From positions 124,001-188,000 of the forward strand of contig NZ_JARPUS010000001.1 of the NCBI RefSeq assembly GCF_029537485.1: 64,000 nt of DNA. Reading direction: 5' to 3'. The notes beneath the pieces were generated by a model. The model was not told the origin of the DNA, ran no database searches, and saw only the letters and a list, made by a program, of their open reading frames with translations. The translations under genes were made by a program, and so were the position numbers. The DNA comes from Pseudomonas sp. GOM6. GTDB taxonomy: Bacteria; Pseudomonadota; Gammaproteobacteria; Pseudomonadales; Pseudomonadaceae. Each line of letters opens with the position of its first letter. The first letter of the stretch is position 1. This document shows, one piece after another, positions 56,835 to 64,000 of the stretch.

Positions 56835-57794
56835 CTAGCGGCGCTGCACGCCCGGCAGCACGCAGAGCATTTCGTAGAGCAGGTTGGCGCCCAGCAGCGA
56901 GGTGTTGCCGGTGGTGTCGTAGGGCGGCGAGACCTCGACCAGATCGCCACCGATGATGTCCAGGCCCTGGCAGCCGCGGATGATCTCCATCGCCTGGATG
57001 GTGGTCAGGCCGCCGATCTCCGGGGTGCCGGTGCCCGGCGCCCAGGCCGGGTCGATGCCGTCGATGTCGAACGACAGGTACACCGGGCCGCCGCCGACCT
57101 TCTCGCGCACTTCGGCCATCAGCGGCTCCAGCGACTTGTGCCAGCACTCTTCGGCCTGCACCACGCGGAAGCCCTGCTTGCGGCTCCAGTTGAAGTCCTC
57201 GGCGGTGTAGCCCTGGGCGCGCAGGCCGATCTGCACCACGCGCTGGCTGTCCAGCAGGCCCTCTTCCTGGGCTCGGCGGAAGGTGGTGCCGTGGGCGATC
57301 TTCTCGCCGAACATGTGGTCGTTCACATCGGCGTGGGCGTCGATATGCACCAGGCCGATCTTGCCGTACTTCTTGTGCAGGGCACGCAGGATCGGCAGGG
57401 TGATGGTGTGGTCGCCACCCAGGGTCAGCGGCTTGATGCCGAGCTCGACGATCTCGTCGTAGGCCTCTTCGATGATGCGCACGGCGTCGAGCAGGTTGAA
57501 GGTGTTGATCGCCACGTCGCCAATGTCGGCCACGTTGATCGAGTCGAACGGCGCGGCGCCGGTGGCCATGTTGTAGGGGCGGATCATCACCGACTGGGCG
57601 CGGATCTCGCGCGGGCCGAAGCGGGTGCCGGAGCGCAGCGAGGTGCCGATGTCCAGCGGCACGCCGACGAAGGCGGCATCGAGCTGGCGTTTTTCCTCGG
57701 TGGTCTGGATATGCGGCAGGCGCATCATGGTGGCGATGCCGCCGAAGCGGGGCATTTCATTGCCGCCCAGGGGCTGGTGCAGGATCTTGTCCAT
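56835..57794 (-). CDS. gbuA: Ureohydrolase, probable guanidinobutyrase GbuA
   Basis: The 319-residue arginase/agmatinase-fold enzyme has all manganese ligands: GGDHTITLP, HIDAHADVND and SFDIDGIDPAWAPG. The sequence and size match guanidinobutyrase of P. aeruginosa (GbuA), which yields urea and GABA from 4-guanidinobutyrate. Agmatinase or guanidinopropionase would look similar; context (decarboxylase plus divergent LysR) favours GbuA. ATG at 57794 has GAGG upstream. Confidence 0.88.
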   Translation of the reverse strand: MDKILHQPLGGNEMPRFGGIATMMRLPHIQTTEEKRQLDAAFVGVPLDIGTSLRSGTRFGPREIRAQSVMIRPYNMATGAAPFDSINVADIGDVAINTFNLLDAVRIIEEAYDEIVELGIKPLTLGGDHTITLPILRALHKKYGKIGLVHIDAHADVNDHMFGEKIAHGTTFRRAQEEGLLDSQRVVQIGLRAQGYTAEDFNWSRKQGFRVVQAEECWHKSLEPLMAEVREKVGGGPVYLSFDIDGIDPAWAPGTGTPEIGGLTTIQAMEIIRGCQGLDIIGGDLVEVSPPYDTTGNTSLLGANLLYEMLCVLPGVQRR

Positions 57795-57904
57795 GGGTGG
57801 GCCTCACGGTGTTGTCTTGTAATGAACCCGGGGCGGTCGAGCGTCCCGGGCGAAGCGTGGGCCCGATTCTTCTGCGCTGGGGCGACAAAAAGAATCGCTG
57901 TGGC

Positions 57905-57927
57905 GAAATAATTACTTCATGAATTTC
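57905..57927. promoter_or_regulatory. Candidate LysR binding site, gbuA/gbuR
   Basis: GAAAT-13nt-ATTTC with a central TTCATGAA palindrome lies in the AT-rich divergent promoter, 54 bases before the LysR start. The size and T-N11-A shape suit a LysR site. Confidence 0.5.
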
Positions 57928-57980
57928 TAAACTAATCGTCGCCGCCTTAGGATGGGCGCCTAATCGAATGGACTGTGCCC

Positions 57981-58874
57981 ATGACCCTAGCCTTGCCCGA
58001 TCTCAAGCTGCTGCGCATCTTCGCCAGCGTGGTGCGCTGCCAGGGCTTCGCCGCTGCCCAGCAGGAGCTCAACCTGTCCACCTCGGCGATCAGCACCTAC
58101 ATGAGCCAGCTGGAAAGCCAGCTGGGCCTGGTGCTTTGCCACCGCGGTCGTGGCGGCTTCAGCCTGACCAGCAAGGGCGAGCTGTTCCATCAGGAGTGCT
58201 TGCGCCTGCTCGCTGAACTGGAAGGTTTCGAGCGCTATTCGGCGGCGCTCAAGGGTGAGCTGCGCGGCACCCTGAACCTCGGTGTATTGGATTCCACCGT
58301 GGGCGATCCAGCGCTGCCGTTGGCGGAAGTGATCGGCGTGTACAGCGAGGAGCATCCTGCCGTGCACCTGCACCTGGCGGTGCAGAGCCCGGCCGAGTTG
58401 CAGCTGGGGGTGCTGGAGAATCGCCTGGATCTGGCCATCGGCGCCTTCTACACACGCACCAATGGCCTGGTCTATCAGGCGTTGTACCGCGAGCAGCACT
58501 GGCTGTACTGCAGCGACCGCCATCCATTGTTCGGCCAGCGCCGCATACCGGCGGAGGTGATCACCCAGCAGCGCATGGTCGGGCGCGGCTACTGGAGCCA
58601 GAACGAACTGGCCCGGCATGGTTTCAAGCACAGCGCCGCGACGGTGGAGTCGATGGAGGCGCAGCTGATTCTGGTGCTGTCCGGCGCCTACATCGGCTAT
58701 CTGCCGGAGCACTATGCGCAGTCCTGGGTCGAGCAGGGGCGACTCAAGGTGCTGCTGCCGACCACCTTCGGCTACCAGGCACCGTTCAGTCTGGCGCTGC
58801 GCCGCGGGCGGTCGCGCGAACCGCTGATCCAGAGTTTCCGCGATCTGTTGCGCGGGCAGCTGAACCCCACCTGA
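57981..58874 (+). CDS. gbuR: LysR family regulator, GbuR-like
   Basis: The 297-residue protein has an N-terminal winged helix (GFAAAQQELNLSTSAISTYM, about residues 23-42) and a periplasmic-binding-type effector domain. It is divergent from gbuA, like GbuR in PAO1, which activates gbuA with 4-guanidinobutyrate. ATG at 57981 is preferred to GTG at 57975. The symbol rests on position and family. Confidence 0.82.
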   Translation: MTLALPDLKLLRIFASVVRCQGFAAAQQELNLSTSAISTYMSQLESQLGLVLCHRGRGGFSLTSKGELFHQECLRLLAELEGFERYSAALKGELRGTLNLGVLDSTVGDPALPLAEVIGVYSEEHPAVHLHLAVQSPAELQLGVLENRLDLAIGAFYTRTNGLVYQALYREQHWLYCSDRHPLFGQRRIPAEVITQQRMVGRGYWSQNELARHGFKHSAATVESMEAQLILVLSGAYIGYLPEHYAQSWVEQGRLKVLLPTTFGYQAPFSLALRRGRSREPLIQSFRDLLRGQLNPT

Positions 58875-58936
58875 GCAAGCGGATTGGCTGTCAGCGTCTA
58901 GGCTTGGTGAACCTTCCCCACGACAGGAGTCAGACC

Positions 58937-59269
58937 ATGGCCAGTAAATTTCACCTGAAAACTGCCAAAGACGGCCAATTCCACTTCAACCTGCTCGCTG
59001 GCAACGGCGAGATCATCCTCACCAGTGAGCTGTACAAGGCCAAGGACTCGGCGCTGAATGGCATCGAGTCCGTGCGTAAGAACTCGCAGCGCGACGGGGC
59101 CTTCGAGGTCAAGGCCGCGGCCGGCGGCAAGTTTCACTTCGTGCTCAAGGCCACCAACGGCCAGGTGGTCGGCCAGAGCCAGTTGTATGCCAGCGAGGCC
59201 GGTGCCGTGGCCGGTACCGAGTCGGTGAAGAAGAATGCGCCGCAGGCGGCGCTGCAAGACGAGAGCTGA
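58937..59269 (+). CDS. UPF0339 / DUF1508 (YegP-like) protein
   Basis: The 110-residue protein is a tandem of two DUF1508 repeats: FHLKTAKDGQFHFNLLAGNG and FEVKAAAGGKFHFVLKATNG, each followed by an S-x-LY-x-S/A motif. PAO1 has this gene (PA0329) next to rpiA, so here the guanidino cluster separates them. ATG at 58937 has AGGAG 8 nt upstream. The function is unknown, possibly stress-related. Confidence 0.85.
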   Translation: MASKFHLKTAKDGQFHFNLLAGNGEIILTSELYKAKDSALNGIESVRKNSQRDGAFEVKAAAGGKFHFVLKATNGQVVGQSQLYASEAGAVAGTESVKKNAPQAALQDES

Positions 59270-59271
59270 GG

Positions 59272-60195
59272 CTATTCGGCGGGTTGTTTCTCGAAGACGT
59301 AGAACAGGTTCGGCTCGCTCACCAGGTAGAGCCGGCCCTGCTCGTCCATGGCCACGCCTTCGGCCTGCGGCACACTCTTTTCCAGCCCCTGGCGGCCACC
59401 GAGCAGCGACAATGCGCTGATCGGCCGCCCATCGGCATTTAGCTCCAATACCAGGCGCGATTCGTCCGACAGGGCCATCAGGTGTCCGCTGCGCTCGTCG
59501 TATTGCAGGCTGGATAGGTCACGCACGAACAGTCGGGCATCGCGCTCCGGGTCGTCCACCACATGCACGGCGAAGGGTTTGTCTGGATTGGTGTGGGGGA
59601 AGCCATGGATCTCGTAGATGCTCACCGGGTCGCGCTCCTTGGCCACGAACAGGCGCTGTCGCTGGCTGTCGTAGGCCAGACCCTCGAAGCCCTTGTTGCC
59701 GTTGAGGCCGATGCCGAGCGACAGTTGCTGCGACTCGGCGGCGTCGACGAAGAGGGTGTCGTCATCCAGGCGTACCTTGACCAGGCGCTGCAGGCGCTCG
59801 TCGGTGATCACGTAGATCCCGCGGCTGATGTATTCGATAGCCTCCGGGTCGCCGAAGCCCACCAGGGGCACTTTTCGCAGCACCCGGCCATCGAGGGACA
59901 GTTCGACGATATGCGGCTTCTGGTTGGTCACGGTAAACAGGCTGCGCCGGTCCGGGTCGTAGGTCAGGGCCGAGACATCATCGTCCAGCCCCTCTATCGG
60001 CTGGGCCTGCAGGGTGGCGACATAGTCCGGCAGCCAGGCCGATTGCTCGCGCCACTCGCTGGCATGGCGCCATTCCTGCACCAGGAACCAGCCGCGCTCG
60101 AACAGGCGAAACTGCTGGGCCGCGATGGCGGCGAGCGATAGCAGAAGCAGCACTACAGCCGACAGGAGCACACGGGGACGGATCAGGCGCCGCAT
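59272..60195 (-). CDS. SdiA-regulated domain protein, copy A
   Basis: The 307-residue protein has an N-terminal membrane anchor (about 10-30) and a beta-propeller-like SdiA-regulated domain (GLDDDVSALTYDPDRRSLF, then VAKERDPVSIYEI and QAEGVAMDEQGRLYLVSEPN). It is probably a periplasmic lipoprotein-like or membrane-anchored protein. ATG at 60195 fits the anchor; the extension to 60225 does not. Its neighbour 60286-61188 is a close paralogue. Confidence 0.85.
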   Translation of the reverse strand: MRRLIRPRVLLSAVVLLLLSLAAIAAQQFRLFERGWFLVQEWRHASEWREQSAWLPDYVATLQAQPIEGLDDDVSALTYDPDRRSLFTVTNQKPHIVELSLDGRVLRKVPLVGFGDPEAIEYISRGIYVITDERLQRLVKVRLDDDTLFVDAAESQQLSLGIGLNGNKGFEGLAYDSQRQRLFVAKERDPVSIYEIHGFPHTNPDKPFAVHVVDDPERDARLFVRDLSSLQYDERSGHLMALSDESRLVLELNADGRPISALSLLGGRQGLEKSVPQAEGVAMDEQGRLYLVSEPNLFYVFEKQPAE

Positions 60196-60285
60196 GATGA
60201 GTTTCCATGATGGGGGAGGCGGCATGGAAACATGCCTGGCTGAATTAAAGCTTAAGTTGCGCGCGCCGGACCGCAGTGCCGGCGT

Positions 60286-61188
60286 TTAGCCGCGAGAATC
60301 CTTGCGAAATACGTAGAACAGATTGGGTTCGCTGACCATGTAGATGGTGCCTTCCTCGTCCATGGCTACGCCTTCGGCACGGGGAATTCGCCGCTCCAGG
60401 CCGCTCTGGCCACCGATCAGGCTGATGAAACTGACCGGCTCACCCTGCTCGTCCAACTCCAGCAGCAGGTGGGACTGGGCCGAAAGGGCGAGTACGTGGC
60501 CCGTGCGTGGATCGACGCTGAGCGCCGACAGGTTACGCATGCCCAGGCCATAGCTGGGCAGGGGGTGCAACTCGCTCTGCAGCAGGCGCTGGCCGTCGCT
60601 GCCGAGGCCAAACATGGCGGGGCTGCGTTCTTTGCCCAGTAGCAGGCGCTGTTGCGCGGGGTCCCAGGCCACGCCTTCGAAGCCCTTGTTGCCGGCATCC
60701 GGGAAGCCCAGGTCGAAGGGGTTGCCGTCGGCAATATCCAGCTCGAAGGTGTCCGGGGTGAGCTCGAAGATCGACAGGTTGCGTTTGCGCTCATCGGCGA
60801 CGGCGATCTTGCCGTTCTCCAGCACTGCCACGCCCTCGGGGTTTGAGAAGCCCTTGAGGGCAATGCGCCGCAGGACCTCGCCGGTACGGCTGAGCTCCAC
60901 CAGCATCGGCAGCTTGCCGGTGACGGTGAACAGGGTGCCGGTCAGCGGGCTGTAGGCCAGGTCAGAGGTTTCGTCCTCCTCCAGGCCGTCCAGCGGTTTG
61001 CTCTGGATGCTGGCGGTGTAGCCGGGCAGCCAGATACTGGCAGCGCGGGCGCTGGCCGGTGTGTCCCGCTCCTTGAGCCAGAGCTGGGCGCGATCATCCC
61101 AGTGCTGGTAGTGAGCGAGCAGGGCCAGGCCGGCCAGGGTAGTGGTCAGCAGCGCGAAGCGGCGGAGGGGGCGGGAAAATGAGGGCAT
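60286..61188 (-). CDS. SdiA-regulated domain protein, copy B
   Basis: The 300-residue tandem paralogue of the gene downstream has the same order: an N-terminal anchor (about 10-28), LAYSPLTGTLFTVTGKLP, ENGKIAVADERKRNL, GKERSPAMFGL and AEGVAMDEEGTIYMVSEPN. The ends are near-identical in pattern. The gap to copy A is 90 bases. The function is unknown; members have been linked to quorum-sensing-regulated loci in enterics. Confidence 0.85.
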   Translation of the reverse strand: MPSFSRPLRRFALLTTTLAGLALLAHYQHWDDRAQLWLKERDTPASARAASIWLPGYTASIQSKPLDGLEEDETSDLAYSPLTGTLFTVTGKLPMLVELSRTGEVLRRIALKGFSNPEGVAVLENGKIAVADERKRNLSIFELTPDTFELDIADGNPFDLGFPDAGNKGFEGVAWDPAQQRLLLGKERSPAMFGLGSDGQRLLQSELHPLPSYGLGMRNLSALSVDPRTGHVLALSAQSHLLLELDEQGEPVSFISLIGGQSGLERRIPRAEGVAMDEEGTIYMVSEPNLFYVFRKDSRG

Positions 61189-61278
61189 CGACTACTGCTC
61201 GAAAGAACGATCCCCTCAGACTACTGAGTCAGGGTGAAAGTTCTGTGAAGAGCGGCGGGTATGCCCGCCGCTGGTAAC

Positions 61279-61944
61279 TCAGAGGACCCGGCTGGCGAAG
61301 CGCGACAGGCCGCTCAGTTCGATTTCCAGGCTTTCGCCGCTGGTCAGCGGGCCCACGCCGGCGGGCGTGCCGGTGGATACCACGTCGCCCGGTTGCAGGC
61401 TGAAATGGGCGGCGATGTGTCGGATCAGCGGCACGATGGGGTTGAGCATGTCGCGGCTATTGCCGTCCTGGCGCACCTGGCCGTCGATGCTCAGGCGGAT
61501 GCCGATGTCGCGCACGTCCTCCACCGCATCGGCGGCGACGAAGGGCGCCAGCACGTAGGCGCCGTCGAAACTCTTGGCCAGCTCCCAGGGCAGGCCCTTT
61601 TCCTTCAGTTTGGCCTGTACGTCGCGCAGGGTCAGGTCCAGCGCCGGGGCGTAGCCGGAGATGGCGTCCAGTACTTCTTCTTCGCTGGGCTTCTTCGACA
61701 GCGGCTTGCCGATCAGCACGGCAATTTCCGCCTCGAAATGCACGGCGCCGCGATCCTGCGGGATGGCGAAGCCGCCAGCCATCGGCACGGTGCAGCTGCC
61801 CGGCTTGATGAACAGCAGCGGCTCGGTGGGAATCGGGTTGTTCAGCTCGGCGGCGTGCTCGGCGTAGTTGCGCCCGACGCAGACCACCTTGCCCAGCGGG
61901 AAGTGGATCGGGGTGCCGTCGGTGTACTGGTGCTGATAGCTCAT
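61279..61944 (-). CDS. Fumarylacetoacetate hydrolase family protein
   Basis: The 221-residue FAH-domain protein begins VVCVGRNYAEHAAEL and has VHFEAEIAVLIG, with Glu pair binding Mg, and STGTPAGVGPLTSG near the end. Small stand-alone FAH enzymes include fumarylpyruvate hydrolase, oxaloacetate tautomerase/decarboxylase and FAHD1-like proteins. ATG at 61944 has GAGGAG 7 nt upstream. It lies downstream of the D-2-hydroxyglutarate dehydrogenase gene on the same strand. Confidence 0.85.
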   Translation of the reverse strand: MSYQHQYTDGTPIHFPLGKVVCVGRNYAEHAAELNNPIPTEPLLFIKPGSCTVPMAGGFAIPQDRGAVHFEAEIAVLIGKPLSKKPSEEEVLDAISGYAPALDLTLRDVQAKLKEKGLPWELAKSFDGAYVLAPFVAADAVEDVRDIGIRLSIDGQVRQDGNSRDMLNPIVPLIRHIAAHFSLQPGDVVSTGTPAGVGPLTSGESLEIELSGLSRFASRVL

Positions 61945-61974
61945 GGACCGCTCCTCGGATAGGGGCATTGATTT

Positions 61975-62074
61975 CCCTCTCCCTCTGGGAGAGGGCTAGG
62001 GTGAGGGTGCAGCAGGCGGTTCGGTGTGGCCTGGCAACCCCTCACCCCCGGCCCCTCTCCCGAGGGGAGAGGGG
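61975..62074. repeat. Pair of CCCTCTCCC-type hairpins
   Basis: CCCTCTCCC-TCT-GGGAGAGGG (61975-61995) and CCCCTCTCCC-GAG-GGGAGAGGGG (62052-62074), with nested GGGTGAGGGT/ACCCCTCACCC between them, fill the gap between the dehydrogenase and FAH genes. Same element as at 55329. Confidence 0.75.
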
Positions 62075-62083
62075 GGATAGGGC

Positions 62084-63478
62084 TCAAACCGGGAAGATCT
62101 TGCCCGGGTTCATGATGCCGTTCGGATCGAATACGGCCTTGATCGCCTTCATGTAGCCGATCTCGGCTTCCGAGCGGCTGTAATGCAGGTAATCGCGCTT
62201 GGTCATGCCCACGCCGTGCTCGGCGCTGATCGAGCCGTTGTACTTCTGCACGGTCTCGAACACCCACTGGTTGACGATCGCGCACTTGGCGAAGAACTCG
62301 TCCTTGGACAGGTTCTCCGGCTTGAGGATGTTCAGGTGCAGGTTGCCGTCGCCGATATGACCGAACCACACCACTTCGAAGTCCGGGTAGTTGGCCTCGA
62401 CGATGCGGTCGATGTCGTGCAGGAAGGCTGGCACCTTGCCGACGGTGACCGAGATGTCGTTCTTGTACGGCGTCCAGTGGCTGATGGTCTCGGAGATGTA
62501 CTCGCGCAGCTTCCACAGGTTCTCCAGCTGCTGCTGGCTCTGGCTCATCACACCGTCCAGTACCCAGCCCTGCTCGACACAGTGCTCGAAGGTCTCCAGC
62601 GCCTGGTTGGCGACTTCCTCGGTGGTGGCCTCGAATTCCAGCAGGGCATAGAACGGGCAGTCGGTCTCGAAGGCCGGTGGCACGTCGCCACGGGCCATGA
62701 TCTTGGCCAGCGCCTTGTCCGAGAAGAACTCGAAGGCGGTCAGGTCCAGCTTGTTCTGGAAGGCGTGCAGCACCGGCATGATCGAGTCGAAGTCCGGGGT
62801 GCCGAGGACCATGGCGGTGAGGTTCTTCGGCGCGCGTTCCAGGCGCATGGTCGCTTCGACGACGAAGCCCAGGGTGCCTTCGGCGCCGATGAACAGCTGG
62901 CGCATGTCGTAGCCGGTAGCGTTCTTGATCAGGTCACGGTTCAGCTCCAGCAGCTCGCCGGTGCCGGTCACCACTTTCAGGCCGGCCACCCAGTTACGGG
63001 TCATGCCGTAGCGGATCACTTTGATGCCACCGGCGTTGGTGCCGATGTTGCCGCCCAGCTGGCTGGAGCCGGAGGAGGCGAAGTCCACCGGGTAGTACAG
63101 GCCCTTGTCTTCGGCGTACTGCTGCAACTGCTTGGTGACCACGCCCGGCTGGCACACCACGGTGCGGTCGAATTCGTTGAATTCGAGAATCTGGTTCATA
63201 TAGTCGAATGCGACTACGACTTCGCCATTGGCGGCGACGGCGGCGGCGGACAGACCTGTGCGACCGCCCGAAGGCACCAGGGCAACCTTGTGGGCGTTGG
63301 CCCAGCGCACGATGGCCTGCACCTGCTCGACGGTCTTGGGGAAGACGATGGCGGTCGGTGCCGGGGCGAAGTGCTTGGTCCAATCCTTGCCATAGGCGTT
63401 CAGCGAGTCGGCGTCGGTCAGCACCTTGCCGGCCTCCACCAGGGTCTTCAGCTCGTCGATCAGGGCAGGATTGGTCAT
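62084..63478 (-). CDS. D-2-hydroxyglutarate dehydrogenase (FAD-linked oxidase)
   Basis: The 464-residue flavoprotein has a PCMH FAD domain (ALVPSGGRTGLSAAAV; GGNIGTNAGG) and a C-terminal cap with VWFGHIGDGNLHLN and SISAEHGVGMTKR. In P. stutzeri this enzyme, next to serA, oxidises D-2-hydroxyglutarate made by SerA. The start is ATG at 63478; the frame to 63688 runs into serA. It is divergent from serA over 175 bases. Confidence 0.9.
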   Translation of the reverse strand: MTNPALIDELKTLVEAGKVLTDADSLNAYGKDWTKHFAPAPTAIVFPKTVEQVQAIVRWANAHKVALVPSGGRTGLSAAAVAANGEVVVAFDYMNQILEFNEFDRTVVCQPGVVTKQLQQYAEDKGLYYPVDFASSGSSQLGGNIGTNAGGIKVIRYGMTRNWVAGLKVVTGTGELLELNRDLIKNATGYDMRQLFIGAEGTLGFVVEATMRLERAPKNLTAMVLGTPDFDSIMPVLHAFQNKLDLTAFEFFSDKALAKIMARGDVPPAFETDCPFYALLEFEATTEEVANQALETFEHCVEQGWVLDGVMSQSQQQLENLWKLREYISETISHWTPYKNDISVTVGKVPAFLHDIDRIVEANYPDFEVVWFGHIGDGNLHLNILKPENLSKDEFFAKCAIVNQWVFETVQKYNGSISAEHGVGMTKRDYLHYSRSEAEIGYMKAIKAVFDPNGIMNPGKIFPV

Positions 63479-63545
63479 CTGGGAACTCTCGAACAATTCA
63501 TGGTCACCCTGAGAACGCTTCATCGCCCAGGGGTGGCAGTTTCGC

Positions 63546-63573
63546 GGGGCGCGTATGTTAGCATACGCACCCC
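63546..63573. promoter_or_regulatory. 28-bp inverted repeat in the serA / dehydrogenase divergent promoter
   Basis: GGGG-C-GCGTATG-TTAG-CATACGC-A-CCCC is symmetrical over 28 bases. It lies about 80 bases before serA and 67 before the dehydrogenase start. An operator is plausible; a promoter -10 (TATGTT) overlaps it. Confidence 0.55.
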
Positions 63574-63653
63574 GCAGATCGTGCCTCCCCGCCGATCTAC
63601 GGGCTGGCCAAGGCCACTTTCCTGACACTTTTTGTGGGACCACAGGTACTCCG

Positions 63654-64000
63654 ATGAGCAAGACCTCTCTCGACAAGAGCAAGATCAAGTTCCTTCTGCT
63701 GGAAGGCGTGCACCAGAACGCCGTCGACGTGCTGAAGGCCGCTGGCTACACCAACATCGAGTACCTCAAGGGCGCCCTGTCCGACGAGGAGCTGAAGGAA
63801 AAGATCGCCGACGTGCATTTCATCGGCATTCGCTCGCGCACCCAGCTGACCGAGGAAGTGTTCGATTGCGCCAAGAAGCTGGTCGCCGTCGGTTGCTTCT
63901 GCATCGGCACCAATCAGGTCGATCTGAATGCGGCGCGCGAGCGTGGTATCGCCGTATTCAACGCCCCCTATTCCAACACCCGTTCGGTGGCCGAACTGGT
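63654..64000 (+). CDS. serA: D-3-phosphoglycerate dehydrogenase SerA (N-terminal part)
   Basis: The first 115 codons from ATG at 63654 are present; the rest is outside. IKFLLLEGVHQNAVDVL and FIGIRSRTQLTEEVF, then NAPYSNTRSVAELV, are typical of SerA's substrate-binding domain. It starts serine synthesis. The paired dehydrogenase supports this identity. Confidence 0.95.
   Translation, partial: MSKTSLDKSKIKFLLLEGVHQNAVDVLKAAGYTNIEYLKGALSDEELKEKIADVHFIGIRSRTQLTEEVFDCAKKLVAVGCFCIGTNQVDLNAARERGIAVFNAPYSNTRSVAEL

Overview
This is a GC-rich, densely coded chromosomal segment from a Pseudomonas-type gammaproteobacterium (about 60 genes, no rRNA, tRNA, prophage, insertion sequence or CRISPR array seen). 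The assignment rests on gene content and order. From memory of P. aeruginosa PAO1, the window holds blocks matching pntAA-pntAB-pntB, the sulfate locus cysA-cysW-cysT-sbp-oscA, pipA/desA, the agu/spu polyamine locus, hacB, and ptsP-rppH-(HAD)-(membrane proteins)-ilvA-rpiA, then a UPF0339 gene and serA. The species was not determined; no database search was possible.

Layout. 1-5 kb: the end of recD, a TerC-family membrane protein, an AEC carrier, a GFA-family gene broken by an in-frame amber codon, and a two-gene envelope operon (DUF2388 + DUF4105). 5-13 kb: proton-translocating transhydrogenase (pntAA/pntAB/pntB), then regulators and small enzymes (Crp-like, REC-HDOD, TetR with divergent SDR, DsbA-fold isomerase). 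13-18.3 kb: an unrecognised exported protein and the sulfate uptake operon with sbp and oscA. 18.5-24 kb: a diguanylate cyclase, a hydrolase, a PAS-GGDEF-EAL protein (pipA-like) and the fatty-acid desaturase desA. 24-38.2 kb: polyamine and agmatine metabolism. On the minus strand lie aguA, a TetR regulator, a PotF-like binding protein and spuI; on the plus strand lies spuABCDEFGH (gamma-glutamylation and transamination enzymes plus an ABC importer with two binding proteins). 38.2-44.5 kb: an outer-membrane-type CBM9/DUF5916 protein, a penicillin/AHL acylase and a divergent AraC regulator. 44.5-51.3 kb: ptsP, rppH, a HAD phosphatase, two membrane proteins, ilvA, rpiA. 51.4-58.9 kb: a cluster I read as guanidino-compound catabolism (MBL hydrolase, NCS1 permease, thiamine-diphosphate decarboxylase, YjiH membrane protein, guanidinobutyrase-like ureohydrolase, divergent LysR), placed between rpiA and the UPF0339 gene. 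58.9-64 kb: the UPF0339 gene, two tandem SdiA-regulated-type proteins, an FAH-family enzyme, D-2-hydroxyglutarate dehydrogenase and the start of divergent serA.

How the genes fit together. The central theme is nitrogen supply from polyamines and guanidines. SpuDEFGH imports putrescine/spermidine, SpuI/SpuB/SpuC/SpuA degrade it towards GABA, AguA feeds agmatine into the same pool, and the 51-59 kb cluster would release urea and GABA from 4-guanidinobutyrate. The D-2-hydroxyglutarate dehydrogenase/serA pair is a known metabolic couple: SerA can make D-2-hydroxyglutarate while regenerating NAD, and the dehydrogenase recycles it.

Most worth a second look: a 50-codon ORF with a strong ribosome binding site inserted between spuD and spuE; a perfect 15-bp inverted repeat in the spuI/spuA divergent promoter; aguA without an adjacent aguB; a DUF4105 protein carrying both an HExxH motif and a His/Cys pair; an SDR lacking the catalytic Ser and Tyr; a 120-bp imperfect palindrome behind cysT; and the amber-interrupted GFA gene.
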